22,740 nucleotides of DNA from positions 1-22,740 of IMG/VR virus record IMGVR_UViG_3300042322_000039, one strand, 5' to 3'. The number at the start of each line of letters is the position of its first letter. Position 1 is the first letter of the stretch. The notes under the pieces were generated by a model. That model did no database searches and was not told the DNA's origin. It saw nothing but the letters and a program-made list of their open reading frames with translations. Source of the stretch: a virus. Positions 1 to 7,030 of the stretch are shown here, piece by piece. The translations under genes were made by a program, and so were the position numbers.

Positions 1-1461
1 CGTGTAGGTCGAGAGCGAGAACGCTTCCGACAGGTTGACGGCGTTCTCCTGCGAGAGACGAAGCGCTCCCGAGGTGTACTGACGGAGAGCGAGCGACGAA
101 ACGAATGCGCACTCGTCCTTGTTCACCGAGTCAAGTCCAGCGTCAACGACGATGGGGATACCGGCGATGGATCCACGGAGTCCCGAAACGTTTGCCGAAC
201 CTGCGAAGCCAAGAGCTTCACCAGCGAACGAGATGACCGGGGTTCCATCAAGGGCAAGCAAGTCCTTGAAGGTGGCCTTGTCAACGACGAGGGCATCAAT
301 CTGCACACCGTTAGGCGTGAAGTAGGTTGCCGATGCGTCAGCAAGTGCGCCGACCCATCCGTCGTAGGTTCCAGCTGCAAGGGTGACCTTGTTGGTTGCG
401 ATGACCTGTGCTGCACAGACTGCTTGGTACTTGGTGCGCAGCTGCGTAGCAAGTGCCTTGCCGAGTCCGATTGCCTGACCACGGAGAACCGAGTTCAAGT
501 AGTCAACCGAGGAACGGTCGATAACCTGACGCGACAGTTCGGAGTAGTTTCCGACCGTGATGATGTTTTCGGTGAACGTGTCAAGGTTGAGCTGGTAGTA
601 ACCGAGGTCGTCACCTTCGGCAGCCTGTGTGGCCGTACCGTCGGTGATGCCATCGACAACAGCGAACGTGATTGTCATGCCGGTGGGGGGAGTAACTCCG
701 CGACCGAACACAGAACCGAGAGGGTTGGCTGCGTCAACGAGACGGATGAGGTCAACGTCGATGGGGGTCGTGATTGAGTCAGCGGTCGTTGCGCCAGTGT
801 AAGCGCGGACTGCATTCTCCTCGTTGGCAGCAAGTGCCTGAAGGAAGTGTCCAGCCGAACGGTAGGACGGTGCCGAAGGGGCTTCGACGGTGCCGAGAGT
901 TGAGATTTCACGCTCAACCATTTCAATACGCTCACGAACCTCGGCGAGTTCGGGAGTCAGGTCACGGATTTCATCCATGATTTCTCCTTTTTGTTCAGCC
1001 GATACAGGGATGTCCTGTTCGGGTTCGTCACGCAATTCCGTGACAGTCGCTCCCTCATACCAAGGGAACGAAACTAGTGAGACTTCACGCACGTAGGCAT
1101 CGGTGACGATGCGGTTGCGTTGTTCGTCGGTGGTGGACTTGCGCATGAGGAAGCCAACCGAGAAGCGGTTGATGACACCATCCTCGAGGAGTGCGATGGC
1201 ATCTTTGCCACGAGAGGTCTCGGAGATAGTTGCGCGAATCTCAAAGCCCTCGTCGGTGTGACGGCCTTCGATAATGCGACCAATAGGTTCCGACTTGTCG
1301 TGTTGCCACATAAGTTTGGCTTCGGGGTCAAGCGTGACCGAATCGCGGGCGAACATCTCGCCGTTCTCGAGCGTGCCGTAAGGGACAGCAATCCCAGCCA
1401 CCTCACGCTTGTCTTTGTCAGTGAGACGGAACTCCATCTCACGGGTCTCAAATTGTTCCAT
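1..1461 (-). CDS. HK97-type prohead protease fused to major capsid protein, copy A (3' end cut by window edge)
   Basis: The frame is open from the ATG at 1461 to the window edge, giving 487 codons. It matches copy B at 16869-18383, so about 17 residues are missing. An AGGAG sits 6 bases before the start. The portal stop at 1448 overlaps the start by 14 bp. The N-terminal part resembles HK97-family (U35) prohead proteases: His54 in the WQHDKSEPIGR segment and Ser101 in NRFSVGF are the likely catalytic residues. A charged, probably helical segment follows at about 160-195. From about 205 on the sequence is a HK97-fold capsid protein. A second strong ribosome site lies inside the gene at 976-989. 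The domain assignment is confident; protease catalysis is inferred from motif similarity. Confidence 0.93.
   Translation of the reverse strand, partial: MEQFETREMEFRLTDKDKREVAGIAVPYGTLENGEMFARDSVTLDPEAKLMWQHDKSEPIGRIIEGRHTDEGFEIRATISETSRGKDAIALLEDGVINRFSVGFLMRKSTTDEQRNRIVTDAYVREVSLVSFPWYEGATVTELRDEPEQDIPVSAEQKGEIMDEIRDLTPELAEVRERIEMVEREISTLGTVEAPSAPSYRSAGHFLQALAANEENAVRAYTGATTADSITTPIDVDLIRLVDAANPLGSVFGRGVTPPTGMTITFAVVDGITDGTATQAAEGDDLGYYQLNLDTFTENIITVGNYSELSRQVIDRSSVDYLNSVLRGQAIGLGKALATQLRTKYQAVCAAQVIATNKVTLAAGTYDGWVGALADASATYFTPNGVQIDALVVDKATFKDLLALDGTPVISFAGEALGFAGSANVSGLRGSIAGIPIVVDAGLDSVNKDECAFVSSLALRQYTSGALRLSQENAVNLSEAFSLSTYT
976..989 (-). promoter_or_regulatory. Internal Shine-Dalgarno and in-frame ATG inside protease-capsid gene, copy A
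   Basis: AAGGAG at 984-989 lies 5 bases before an in-frame ATG at 976-978 (codon 162 of the fusion). Initiation here would give a capsid protein that keeps the helical scaffold-like segment but lacks the protease. The site is identical in copy B. Function is inferred. Confidence 0.6.
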
Positions 1462-2581
1462 TGGGAACTCCTAACAGTGGCGCAAGCTTTTCGTCCTCAC
1501 GAACTTCGTCGATGGTCTTGAAGCCTGCTGCGATTGCAATCTGGTGGGCTTGGTAACGGGTAAGTGTGTCATTGCGGAGCAAAGCATCAATGTTCATGCG
1601 TGCGTCAGTGCCACGAGGCAACAGTGCGCTCATGGCCTGCTCAATCTCGACGTAGTAAGCAGAGAGGGAGTACCGGGTGAATGCAATCTGTTCCTGCTCA
1701 ACGTTTGAATAGGTCATGCTCGAGCCTGCTTCGGCGAGCATCATGTTGGCAGGAATGCCGAGTATGCGACAGACCTGTGAAGTGTTCCACTGCTGAACCT
1801 CAACAAACATTGCGTCACGAGGGTTCAGGAACAAGTTCTGAATCGACAATTCGGCAGGTGACACCACACTGCCACCAGTCTGCGCGTTGCGCAACGACTC
1901 GGCAATATCAATCAAAGTGTCAGGCGAGACAGGAACCTTCGGCGAAACAACCTGCGCAGCCATCCCCGAATCCGAGAACCACTTTGACGCAAAGTCGCGT
2001 GTGTCCTTTGAGTTGCGCAATTCCGCTTGACAAGCCTGAATCGGGCCCAGACCGTAAAGGTTGCCGGGCATGCTAAGCATCTTGAGGTGCTGAATCTCAT
2101 TAGGTTGGTATTCGGTAGTACCCCGATAGGTGTACCCGGTGAGTTCTCCGCTATCCGTTGACTCAATCAATATGTCGAATGGGTTCAGCACTTCAAGCTT
2201 GACCGTCTCGCCACGGCCATTGCGCGAGATACGCCAATAAGCGTTTCCGGCCACAGCCATCGAGTTGACAGTACGCGCCATAAACTCGGCACGGGTTATC
2301 TTGTCATCGGGTTGCTTTACCCACAACGGTGTCGACTCAAGCCGAACATCGTCACGGTAAAGGTGAACACCAATCTGCTTGATTGCGTTCGACAGAATTG
2401 AAACTCCACGGTAGACGGCAGCAATGCTGACCGCTTCGACAGTGTTGACCCCAGCCGATGCGGAGCGTGGCGGTGGAACAATAGACGAACGGGTTGAGAG
2501 TTCAGTGCCAAAATCGGACGCGACGGAACGCACCGTCTCGATTGCGCGAAGGGGGTTGAGGAAGTCTAAAAGGCTTGCCAT
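1448..2581 (-). CDS. Portal protein, copy A (377 aa)
   Basis: The portal is the dodecameric ring at the capsid vertex through which DNA is packaged and to which the connector binds. The assignment rests on the overall sequence (N-terminal SLLDFLNPLRA and PPRSASAG, then AVYRGVSILSNAIKQ, the NPFDILIES region, and a helical C-terminus), which resembles HK97-type phage portals. The position between large terminase and protease-capsid supports it. I chose the ATG at 2581. In-frame upstream codons exist to 2608, but they lie in a stretch that looks like a promoter (2582-2645). No Shine-Dalgarno precedes 2581, so a leaderless message is possible. Copy B differs at only five residues, all within about the first 50. 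The stop overlaps the capsid start. Confidence 0.93.
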   Translation of the reverse strand: MASLLDFLNPLRAIETVRSVASDFGTELSTRSSIVPPPRSASAGVNTVEAVSIAAVYRGVSILSNAIKQIGVHLYRDDVRLESTPLWVKQPDDKITRAEFMARTVNSMAVAGNAYWRISRNGRGETVKLEVLNPFDILIESTDSGELTGYTYRGTTEYQPNEIQHLKMLSMPGNLYGLGPIQACQAELRNSKDTRDFASKWFSDSGMAAQVVSPKVPVSPDTLIDIAESLRNAQTGGSVVSPAELSIQNLFLNPRDAMFVEVQQWNTSQVCRILGIPANMMLAEAGSSMTYSNVEQEQIAFTRYSLSAYYVEIEQAMSALLPRGTDARMNIDALLRNDTLTRYQAHQIAIAAGFKTIDEVREDEKLAPLLGVPNGTI

Positions 2582-2645
2582 ACGCAATAATCGTACCATA
2601 CGACGCAAGAATCTTGCGTGGCGTGTCTAAATTGTACGTTTTATG
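2582..2645 (-). promoter_or_regulatory. Conserved promoter-like spacer with palindrome upstream of portal, copy A
   Basis: This 64-bp non-coding spacer has one mismatch to copy B, although the flanking genes are diverged. On the minus strand an extended -10-like TGGTACGAT lies at 2590-2598, with eight bases between TACGAT and the portal ATG. A perfect 8+1+8 palindrome, ACGCAAGAATCTTGCGT, occupies 2603-2619, where a -35 region or operator would sit. I see no good -35 hexamer. Promoter and operator function are inferred. Confidence 0.45.
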
Positions 2646-2726
2646 TTATTGGCACGAATCGCACTGAAGATAATCCATTGGGTCAACGGGTGGGATGGGG
2701 TAACCATCAAGAGTCTGCTTATCCAT
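2646..2726 (-). CDS. 26-aa CxxC microprotein, copy A
   Basis: A short reading frame lies between large terminase and portal, ending in a CDSC (CxxC) motif after a PIPPVDP segment. Of the codons that differ from copy B, six changes are synonymous (Asp, Leu, Pro, Asp, Leu and Ser codons) and one is Tyr to Phe. That pattern indicates translation. No clear Shine-Dalgarno precedes the ATG; the frame begins 20 bases after the terminase stop, so translational coupling is likely. I do not recognise a family. A single CxxC could help bind metal in a dimer or complex, but no function can be assigned. Confidence 0.6.
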   Translation of the reverse strand: MDKQTLDGYPIPPVDPMDYLQCDSCQ

Positions 2727-2745
2727 AGAGGACTACATTATCAGG

Positions 2746-4170
2746 TCAGACCATAATCGTGCGAGTTGCCACAGCCTTCAGCGTTTCGGCACCATGACAA
2801 GCCAACAATGTTGCCATCACCGCGTCAATCTCCACGCTCGAGTCACGCCGCGAGATACGGAAGCCGTTGTCCAGCACCTTACGAACGGTGCGCGGAATCT
2901 GAACCGACAGCAACGGGTCCGGGGCATGTTTCAGTGTTTCATTCTTGAGACGGGCATGGAACGACGAACAAGCGCCGTTGATTTGAGAGTTCAGAATAAG
3001 TTCTGAATTGATACCACGGCGAATGAGTTCGTTGTGTAAATCCTTGAGCATGAGACCGTCCATGATGATAGCCCGGGGAGAGTGCTGGTGAAGTTGCTGT
3101 GCAACAAGCATCAACTTCTCCAGAGTAGGCTTGACAATCGATGCGACCAGTTCGGTGTGAATGACACCGTCAACCATTACAGCTGCGGCCACAGTTGCGA
3201 ATTCCCAGCCAGGGGAACGGTCAATACCGAACACAACCTGACCCGTCGGCAACGTGTCATCAATGCCACGCTCATTCTTGAGCCACAACGAGAACGGAAT
3301 GAACACATCCTTGGCGGTATTGACGAAACGGTTCAGCCGGTAACGGATGATGTCGTTGTCAGGTTCCGAGCGTGCATCCGACAGAACAAGTTTCGGGTCA
3401 ATGCGACCATCCTGCAACGCTGGTGACGCTTCCATCAACAGCGCCATAAACTCGTCATCATCGTCAGGCACAATGGCTTCTGACGCTTCCCATATCCATG
3501 CACCGAAACGGTCAAGGTCCCCGGCAATCGCTTTGTCAGCCATTCCGTAGAGTCGGGTCAATAGTTCGCTGTTCTCGTCCCCCGCTGTGGTTATGCCCAC
3601 GAGTATCGAGTTCGGGCGGGCTCCGAGCCCCGTTTGGAGTGCTGACCAGCTCGAGTCATCGACAAGGTGAACCTCGTCAATAATGCCAACCGAGATGGGA
3701 ATACCCTGCAACGCGGAAGCCTTTGACGCTTTGATTTCATAACGGCTACCCTCGTTAGTTCTAATCCCTCGAGTCTCCGTCAACTTCGTCATCATCGACT
3801 GGAGCGTCGGGTTCGCGTTGATAATGCGCAACACCCGGTCATGAACAAGACGGGCAAGGTCAACAGTGCTGGCAATACCGATGTTGTACTGGTTCGACTC
3901 ACGCAACAACGCCCAGATACCAATGGCCGTCACCAGTTCCGTCTTGCCATTCTGTCGCGGAACCGAGACCAGACAAGAACGCCACCGTAATTCGCCTGAC
4001 GGTAACAGTTCGGTAACGCGGCGCAGCAACTCACGTTGCCAAGAATCGAACTGAAACGGCTTCCCGTTCGCCACACTCCAGGCATACTCGAACGCTGGAA
4101 GATAACGGTCAATATCCGCAGCGAACTCGGGAGTCAGCGGTGGGGTATGACGTGCCGGACTAAAGACCAC
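2746..4170 (-). CDS. Terminase large subunit, copy A (474 aa)
   Basis: This is the ATP-driven packaging motor and nuclease. The Walker A-like VPRQNGKT is at residues 70-77 and the Walker B VGIIDE at 161-166, followed by a motif III-like GITTAGDE at about 192-199. The C-terminal nuclease domain shows FGIDRS with Asp317, a second acidic region near Asp371 (IIMDG) and Asp449 (EIDAVMA). It starts with GTG at 4170 and overlaps the small-terminase stop by 11 bp. Compared with copy B, the first about 280 residues carry about 43 substitutions by my count, while the last about 190 carry about five. The length is usual for a phage terminase. Confidence 0.96.
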   Translation of the reverse strand: MVFSPARHTPPLTPEFAADIDRYLPAFEYAWSVANGKPFQFDSWQRELLRRVTELLPSGELRWRSCLVSVPRQNGKTELVTAIGIWALLRESNQYNIGIASTVDLARLVHDRVLRIINANPTLQSMMTKLTETRGIRTNEGSRYEIKASKASALQGIPISVGIIDEVHLVDDSSWSALQTGLGARPNSILVGITTAGDENSELLTRLYGMADKAIAGDLDRFGAWIWEASEAIVPDDDDEFMALLMEASPALQDGRIDPKLVLSDARSEPDNDIIRYRLNRFVNTAKDVFIPFSLWLKNERGIDDTLPTGQVVFGIDRSPGWEFATVAAAVMVDGVIHTELVASIVKPTLEKLMLVAQQLHQHSPRAIIMDGLMLKDLHNELIRRGINSELILNSQINGACSSFHARLKNETLKHAPDPLLSVQIPRTVRKVLDNGFRISRRDSSVEIDAVMATLLACHGAETLKAVATRTIMV

Positions 4171-4390
4171 GGCGCAACAGTTCAGCCAACGGGTCCATAT
4201 CGACAGTCGCTCCTGGCCGTTCTTTCAAAAGTGAACGGTGAAGCACACCGAACTGCGCAATCAAGGCCGCAGTAACTTCCCGGTCAAGTTCGATGGCCAC
4301 GGCTTGCAACGCAACCACCGATGGTGCGTGCGCTGCAGTCAACCACGTCTCGTTTGCAATGAATTGCTGGACGGCGATTTCAAAGTTCAA
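4160..4390 (-). CDS. Probable terminase small subunit, copy A (76 aa, TTG start)
   Basis: A short, helix-rich protein directly upstream of the large terminase, with PSVVALQAVAIELDREV and a DPLAELLRR ending. This resembles small terminase-like proteins of actinophages, which bind packaging-site DNA and load the motor. I chose TTG at 4390 because AGGAG precedes it by 7 bases in both copies. A GTG at 4462 would extend the frame by 24 codons, but through the hairpin at 4457-4478, and four of the four base changes between copies there would alter residues, as expected of non-coding DNA. The family assignment rests on position and composition more than on a diagnostic motif. Confidence 0.72.
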   Translation of the reverse strand: MNFEIAVQQFIANETWLTAAHAPSVVALQAVAIELDREVTAALIAQFGVLHRSLLKERPGATVDMDPLAELLRRGL

Positions 4391-4514
4391 GGCTCTGCTC
4401 CTAAATGTTGGAAAGTTCGGGGATAAAAAGGAAGGGTAGGCGGCGGATTGGGGCAACCCCACTCAAAAAAGAGTGGGGATGTTTTACCGGTGGCCGCCCG
4501 TCACCGTTTGTTTG
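4391..4514. other. Non-coding packaging-region spacer between HNH and small terminase, copy A (possible cos region)
   Basis: A 124-bp gap in an otherwise gapless genome. Bases 4424-4478 are identical in copy B, whereas 4479-4514 are strongly diverged with a small indel. HNH nucleases beside terminases are known in HK97-like phages to take part in cos cleavage, so a packaging site here is plausible. I cannot see cohesive ends. Confidence 0.35.
4450..4478. terminator. Hairpin between HNH and small terminase, copy A
   Basis: A perfect 8-bp stem (CCCCACTC at 4457-4464, GAGTGGGG at 4471-4478) encloses a six-base A/T loop. GGGG at 4450-4453 can pair instead with CCCC at 4457-4460, an alternative fold. 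The minus strand after the stem reads TTGCCCC, so there is no U-tract. It may be a terminator or processing site between early and late genes, or part of the packaging site. Confidence 0.45.
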
Positions 4515-4778
4515 TTATGGGATGACCACCCCCCACCCCGGGTTAGTCCAGTTGAGTCGGGTGTTGATGCGGTCGGCTTTGGCACTGTTGCATCGACGGC
4601 AGCAGGCGATGAGGTTGCCGGGTTCGTTACCCCCACCTAGGGAGTGGGGTGTTATGTGGTCGACGGTGTCGGCATCGCCACCGCAGTATGCGCAGGTGTG
4701 TGCGTCACGTTCGAGGATGAATGCGCGTGTGCGTTTCCATTCGGCGGTGCGTAGGTCGGCTCTGTCTTTGGCTGGCAT
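4515..4778 (-). CDS. HNH endonuclease, copy A (87 aa)
   Basis: A small HNH nuclease with the zinc-binding knuckles CAYC and CRRC flanking a DHITPHSLGG segment and a conserved NL, the layout of the HNH fold. In HK97-like phages, HNH proteins encoded next to the terminase are required with TerL for specific genome cleavage during packaging; that role is inferred here from the neighbours. The ATG at 4778 overlaps the metallophosphoesterase stop (TAATG). An in-frame start at 4871 exists but lies entirely inside the upstream gene. Copy B differs at only a few positions, none of them in the zinc ligands. Confidence 0.92.
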   Translation of the reverse strand: MPAKDRADLRTAEWKRTRAFILERDAHTCAYCGGDADTVDHITPHSLGGGNEPGNLIACCRRCNSAKADRINTRLNWTNPGWGVVIP

Positions 4779-5953
4779 TAGATTACCTCGAGTCCTGTGA
4801 ACTCTCCGCCGGGTCGCGTTAGCATCAGGATTGCTCCGCGTTTGGCGACGTCTCCTGTTTTGTGTTTCCACCAGGTTGATTCTGATTCCATGGTTGGTGT
4901 GCAGAGAACAAGTCGGTCGCGTTTGGAACGTATGCTGAACTCATGTTCATGGCCGTGGACGAGGATATGACCAGCCTGCGCAGCGTGCAGATTGAATGAT
5001 TGACCCGCCCACCAATCCATCGACTTACCCCGCGCCCATTGGTGGCCATGTACCAAGACCATGACGGTACCTTGGAAGTCAATGACCAGATGGTCCTCGT
5101 CAATGGCCGGGACGTGTATCGTGACATGTTTGTATCTTTCGGGGTTTAGTGCAAGAGCTTCTGCAATGGCGATGGCTGCTTCTGTAGCGTGACCATCATC
5201 AGCTCTTGTTTCTTGGAATCGTTGGAGTTGGTCGTGGTTGCCGTTGACCACTGACAGCCACACTTGCGGTGCGGTGATAAATGCTTCGATGTGAGCGAGT
5301 AGCATTCGACGCAGAATCCGGGTTTGTTCAGTGACGGTAAGTCGTGAACGCCACATGTTGCGTCCGTTCTGTGATTGGTTGCCTTCGATACAGTCACCAA
5401 CCAGTGCGATATGAACCGGCGGTCGTCCAGCATTACGCCACCGGGTAACAGCAGTCTCCAGGGACTGGTTCCATCGTCGGATAATGCCAGCAGTCCCATC
5501 GCCGTCGAGGTCCTTACCGATTTGGGTGTCCCCGATAAGGAGATGAAGTACCACATTGGTGCTGGTCGTTGAGGGTTTAGCCGGTTTCTTTTTTCCAACC
5601 AGAGCAACAAGCTCGTCAATGCTCGATCGGTTAGCGTCCGGCTCAATGCGGAAACGGTAGAACCATGTCGGGCGCGTAACAGCGTCCGCACCAGCTGTGC
5701 TTCGTGTCCACCCGTGAGTTTGGTGACGGGCTTCAACCAGTACAGCGCGGTAGCCGGTGGGGATGACTCCGCCTTGAGCCAGGATGAATTGTTTGATTGC
5801 TTCATCGCCTTTTACCTGTTCTGTTGTTGTTGCTTCGATTGTTGATGATGATGGGTCGTGTGGATCGAACGATTGTGAGAATGTCCAGTCACCTGAACGT
5901 CCGGCCTTGATGGGCTTTGGTGTTGGTGTCTGGAGCAGTTCGCCGAGATCCAT
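4778..5953 (-). CDS. Calcineurin-like metallophosphoesterase, copy A (391 aa)
   Basis: The metallophosphoesterase core runs from about residue 135 to 345. Motifs in order: GDTQ (141-144), GDCIEG (186-191), NGNHD (237-241), HGH (302-304) and HGHEH (333-337). They supply the dimetal ligands. The first motif has Gln where many family members have His. The N-terminal 130 residues contain a low-complexity TSTTS/KKKPAK linker and an unrecognised small domain. Actinophages commonly encode such proteins; substrate is unknown, possibly DNA ends or nucleotides. The gene starts 3 bp after the HTH gene's stop with no clear Shine-Dalgarno, implying coupled translation. The part upstream of 5210 is identical to the piece in copy B. 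Confidence 0.9.
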   Translation of the reverse strand: MDLGELLQTPTPKPIKAGRSGDWTFSQSFDPHDPSSSTIEATTTEQVKGDEAIKQFILAQGGVIPTGYRAVLVEARHQTHGWTRSTAGADAVTRPTWFYRFRIEPDANRSSIDELVALVGKKKPAKPSTTSTNVVLHLLIGDTQIGKDLDGDGTAGIIRRWNQSLETAVTRWRNAGRPPVHIALVGDCIEGNQSQNGRNMWRSRLTVTEQTRILRRMLLAHIEAFITAPQVWLSVVNGNHDQLQRFQETRADDGHATEAAIAIAEALALNPERYKHVTIHVPAIDEDHLVIDFQGTVMVLVHGHQWARGKSMDWWAGQSFNLHAAQAGHILVHGHEHEFSIRSKRDRLVLCTPTMESESTWWKHKTGDVAKRGAILMLTRPGGEFTGLEVI

Positions 5954-5956
5954 GAG

Positions 5957-6190
5957 TTACCGGCCGCAGGTCTTACATTCGTTGAGCCGATGGGTGCGGA
6001 TGGTGGAGTCGGACATAGGGCATCCGTATTCGCGTAGTACCCGGCAGATGTGGCTGGTCTCAGTGGTTAGATCCTGAAACGCTGCGGTGATGGCTGCACG
6101 TTCTGACTCGTTGATGGATACCCACCATTGTGACCATTTGCAGGCGTTTGTTCGCCTGGGCGGTGCTTTGAGCATTTCGTCGAGATTCAT
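5957..6190 (-). CDS. Small helix-turn-helix protein with C-terminal CxxC (77 aa)
   Basis: The sequence ICRVLREYGCPMSDSTIRTHR reads as a helix-turn-helix, and the protein ends with a CKTC knuckle. Similar small proteins with an AR-L-x-RG-x-x-VS-x-ST-V-x-x-HR pattern are common in actinophage genomes beside replication genes. The start at 6190 overlaps the upstream stop (ATGA). Its N-terminus, MNLDEMLKAP, resembles that of the next gene (MDLGELLQTP). A DNA-binding role is likely from the fold; whether it regulates transcription or assists nuclease function is unknown. Confidence 0.75.
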   Translation of the reverse strand: MNLDEMLKAPPRRTNACKWSQWWVSINESERAAITAAFQDLTTETSHICRVLREYGCPMSDSTIRTHRLNECKTCGR

Positions 6191-6423
6191 GCGAGCATCC
6201 ACAGGATTACGCCGACGGAATTTGCTATGCAGACGGCCGTGAGTACGGTAATGAGTTGGCGGTGTGTTTTGAGTCGGGACTCTTGGTCTTGCAGTTGTGC
6301 AACGATGGCTTTGTTCATGTCGGCTTGCAGTGTGAGTCCTTTGACCATGCCCGTTGATGACCGGACGATGTCGTTGTTGAATGCTAGTTGTTGGTCGATG
6401 AATGCTTCGGCTGATGTGTCCAT
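6187..6423 (-). CDS. Small C-terminally anchored membrane protein (78 aa)
   Basis: About 55 mostly polar, helical residues (possible short coiled coil around QADMNKAIVAQLQDQESRL) precede one hydrophobic segment at about residues 58-77 that ends the protein. It starts at 6423 in a TAATG overlap with the SSB-like gene, so it is translated as part of the replication operon. No family recognised. A membrane tether for replication or an early host-envelope effector would both fit; a holin is less likely because the lysis cluster lies elsewhere. Confidence 0.7.
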   Translation of the reverse strand: MDTSAEAFIDQQLAFNNDIVRSSTGMVKGLTLQADMNKAIVAQLQDQESRLKTHRQLITVLTAVCIANSVGVILWMLA

Positions 6424-6779
6424 TAGAACGGCATCTCCTCGGTTGCTGGCTTGGCGAATGCTGGCTTGATGTGTGGGTTGTTGATGTTGGGTGACACCTT
6501 GCCACGCTGGCTGCCGTCTTGGCCGGCATATTCCTCGTACTTGAATGAGACGTCACCGGTGACGATGATGTGATCGTCAAGGTTTACAGCTGTGGAGTCG
6601 GACCAGACTGTCCAGTTGCGTTCCCATGATGCCCCTGTTTGGGCTTTGATTGTTTCGGCTAGTTCGAATCCCCAGCGTTTTCCGTTGTCTTTGGACTCGA
6701 TGAATCGGGTGATTTTGCCTTCGACTGTTCCGAGGACTCGGGCTTTGTTGAGGGCTTCTTCTGGTGTGAGTACGGGCAT
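6423..6779 (-). CDS. Single-stranded DNA-binding protein-like (118 aa)
   Basis: A beta-rich OB-fold-like domain (VLGTVEGKITRFIESKDN, WTVWSDST, DDHIIVTGDVSF) is followed by a flexible tail ending in acidic residues and Met-Pro-Phe (EEMPF). That ending is the hallmark of bacterial-type SSB C-termini, which recruit replication and repair partners. It starts at 6779 in a TAATG overlap with the upstream gene and is followed by another. It probably coats single strands generated by the exonuclease and at the origin. The OB fold is inferred from pattern, while the tail is seen directly. Confidence 0.78.
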   Translation of the reverse strand: MPVLTPEEALNKARVLGTVEGKITRFIESKDNGKRWGFELAETIKAQTGASWERNWTVWSDSTAVNLDDHIIVTGDVSFKYEEYAGQDGSQRGKVSPNINNPHIKPAFAKPATEEMPF

Positions 6780-7030
6780 TAGATGTTCTCCTTTGGTTCT
6801 TCTTCGCCGAAACGGTGGCCGTATGCGACGATCTGGTTGTAGTTGTGTGGGTTGGTGATGAATCCCCAGGCTCGCAACCATTCTGCGAGTTGTCGGAATC
6901 CGTTGATTCTTCCGTAGTTGTATTCGCGGCGTAGGTGTTCGAGGTCGTCTTGTCCGATGATGCCTTTGAGTTGTAGTTGTGATAGGACGTGGTAGATGCC
7001 GCCGCGTGTTTTGACGTTGGTGTCTATCAT
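6779..7030 (-). CDS. Hypothetical replication-operon protein (83 aa)
   Basis: A small soluble protein, probably largely helical (GIYHVLSQLQLKGIIGQDDLEHL, GFRQLAEWLRAWGFI), with an acidic C-terminus. I do not recognise a family. Start 7030 overlaps the replication-protein stop (ATGA) and an AAGGGA lies upstream. Location between the putative initiator and the SSB suggests a replication accessory such as a loader, but there is no direct evidence. Confidence 0.7.
   Translation of the reverse strand: MIDTNVKTRGGIYHVLSQLQLKGIIGQDDLEHLRREYNYGRINGFRQLAEWLRAWGFITNPHNYNQIVAYGHRFGEEEPKENI

Larger units (their letters stand above)
1..5815. repeat. Diverged direct repeat, copy A (capsid to metallophosphoesterase)
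   Basis: This segment recurs at 16923-22740 with the same gene order. The offset is 16922 for capsid, portal and terminase, and becomes 16925 after a 3-bp net length difference between 4479 and 4515. Differences are scattered substitutions, mostly synonymous in the genes. I counted 27 mismatches over 4781-5210 and none over 5211-5815. The repeat begins at the first base of the window, so the true left limit is not visible. It is best read as one allele of a phage genome of about 16.9 kb whose second allele appears at the other end of the window. Confidence 0.97.

Noticed and set aside
4391-4462. Longer small-terminase start at GTG 4462
   Set aside because: It would run translation through the hairpin, it lacks a Shine-Dalgarno, and all four differences to copy B would change residues; TTG 4390 has AGGAG in both copies.
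5146-5805. Minus-strand open frame of 219 codons inside the metallophosphoesterase, repeated in copy B
   Set aside because: A different frame within a gene with clear catalytic motifs. Its recurrence in copy B only reflects base identity of that region.
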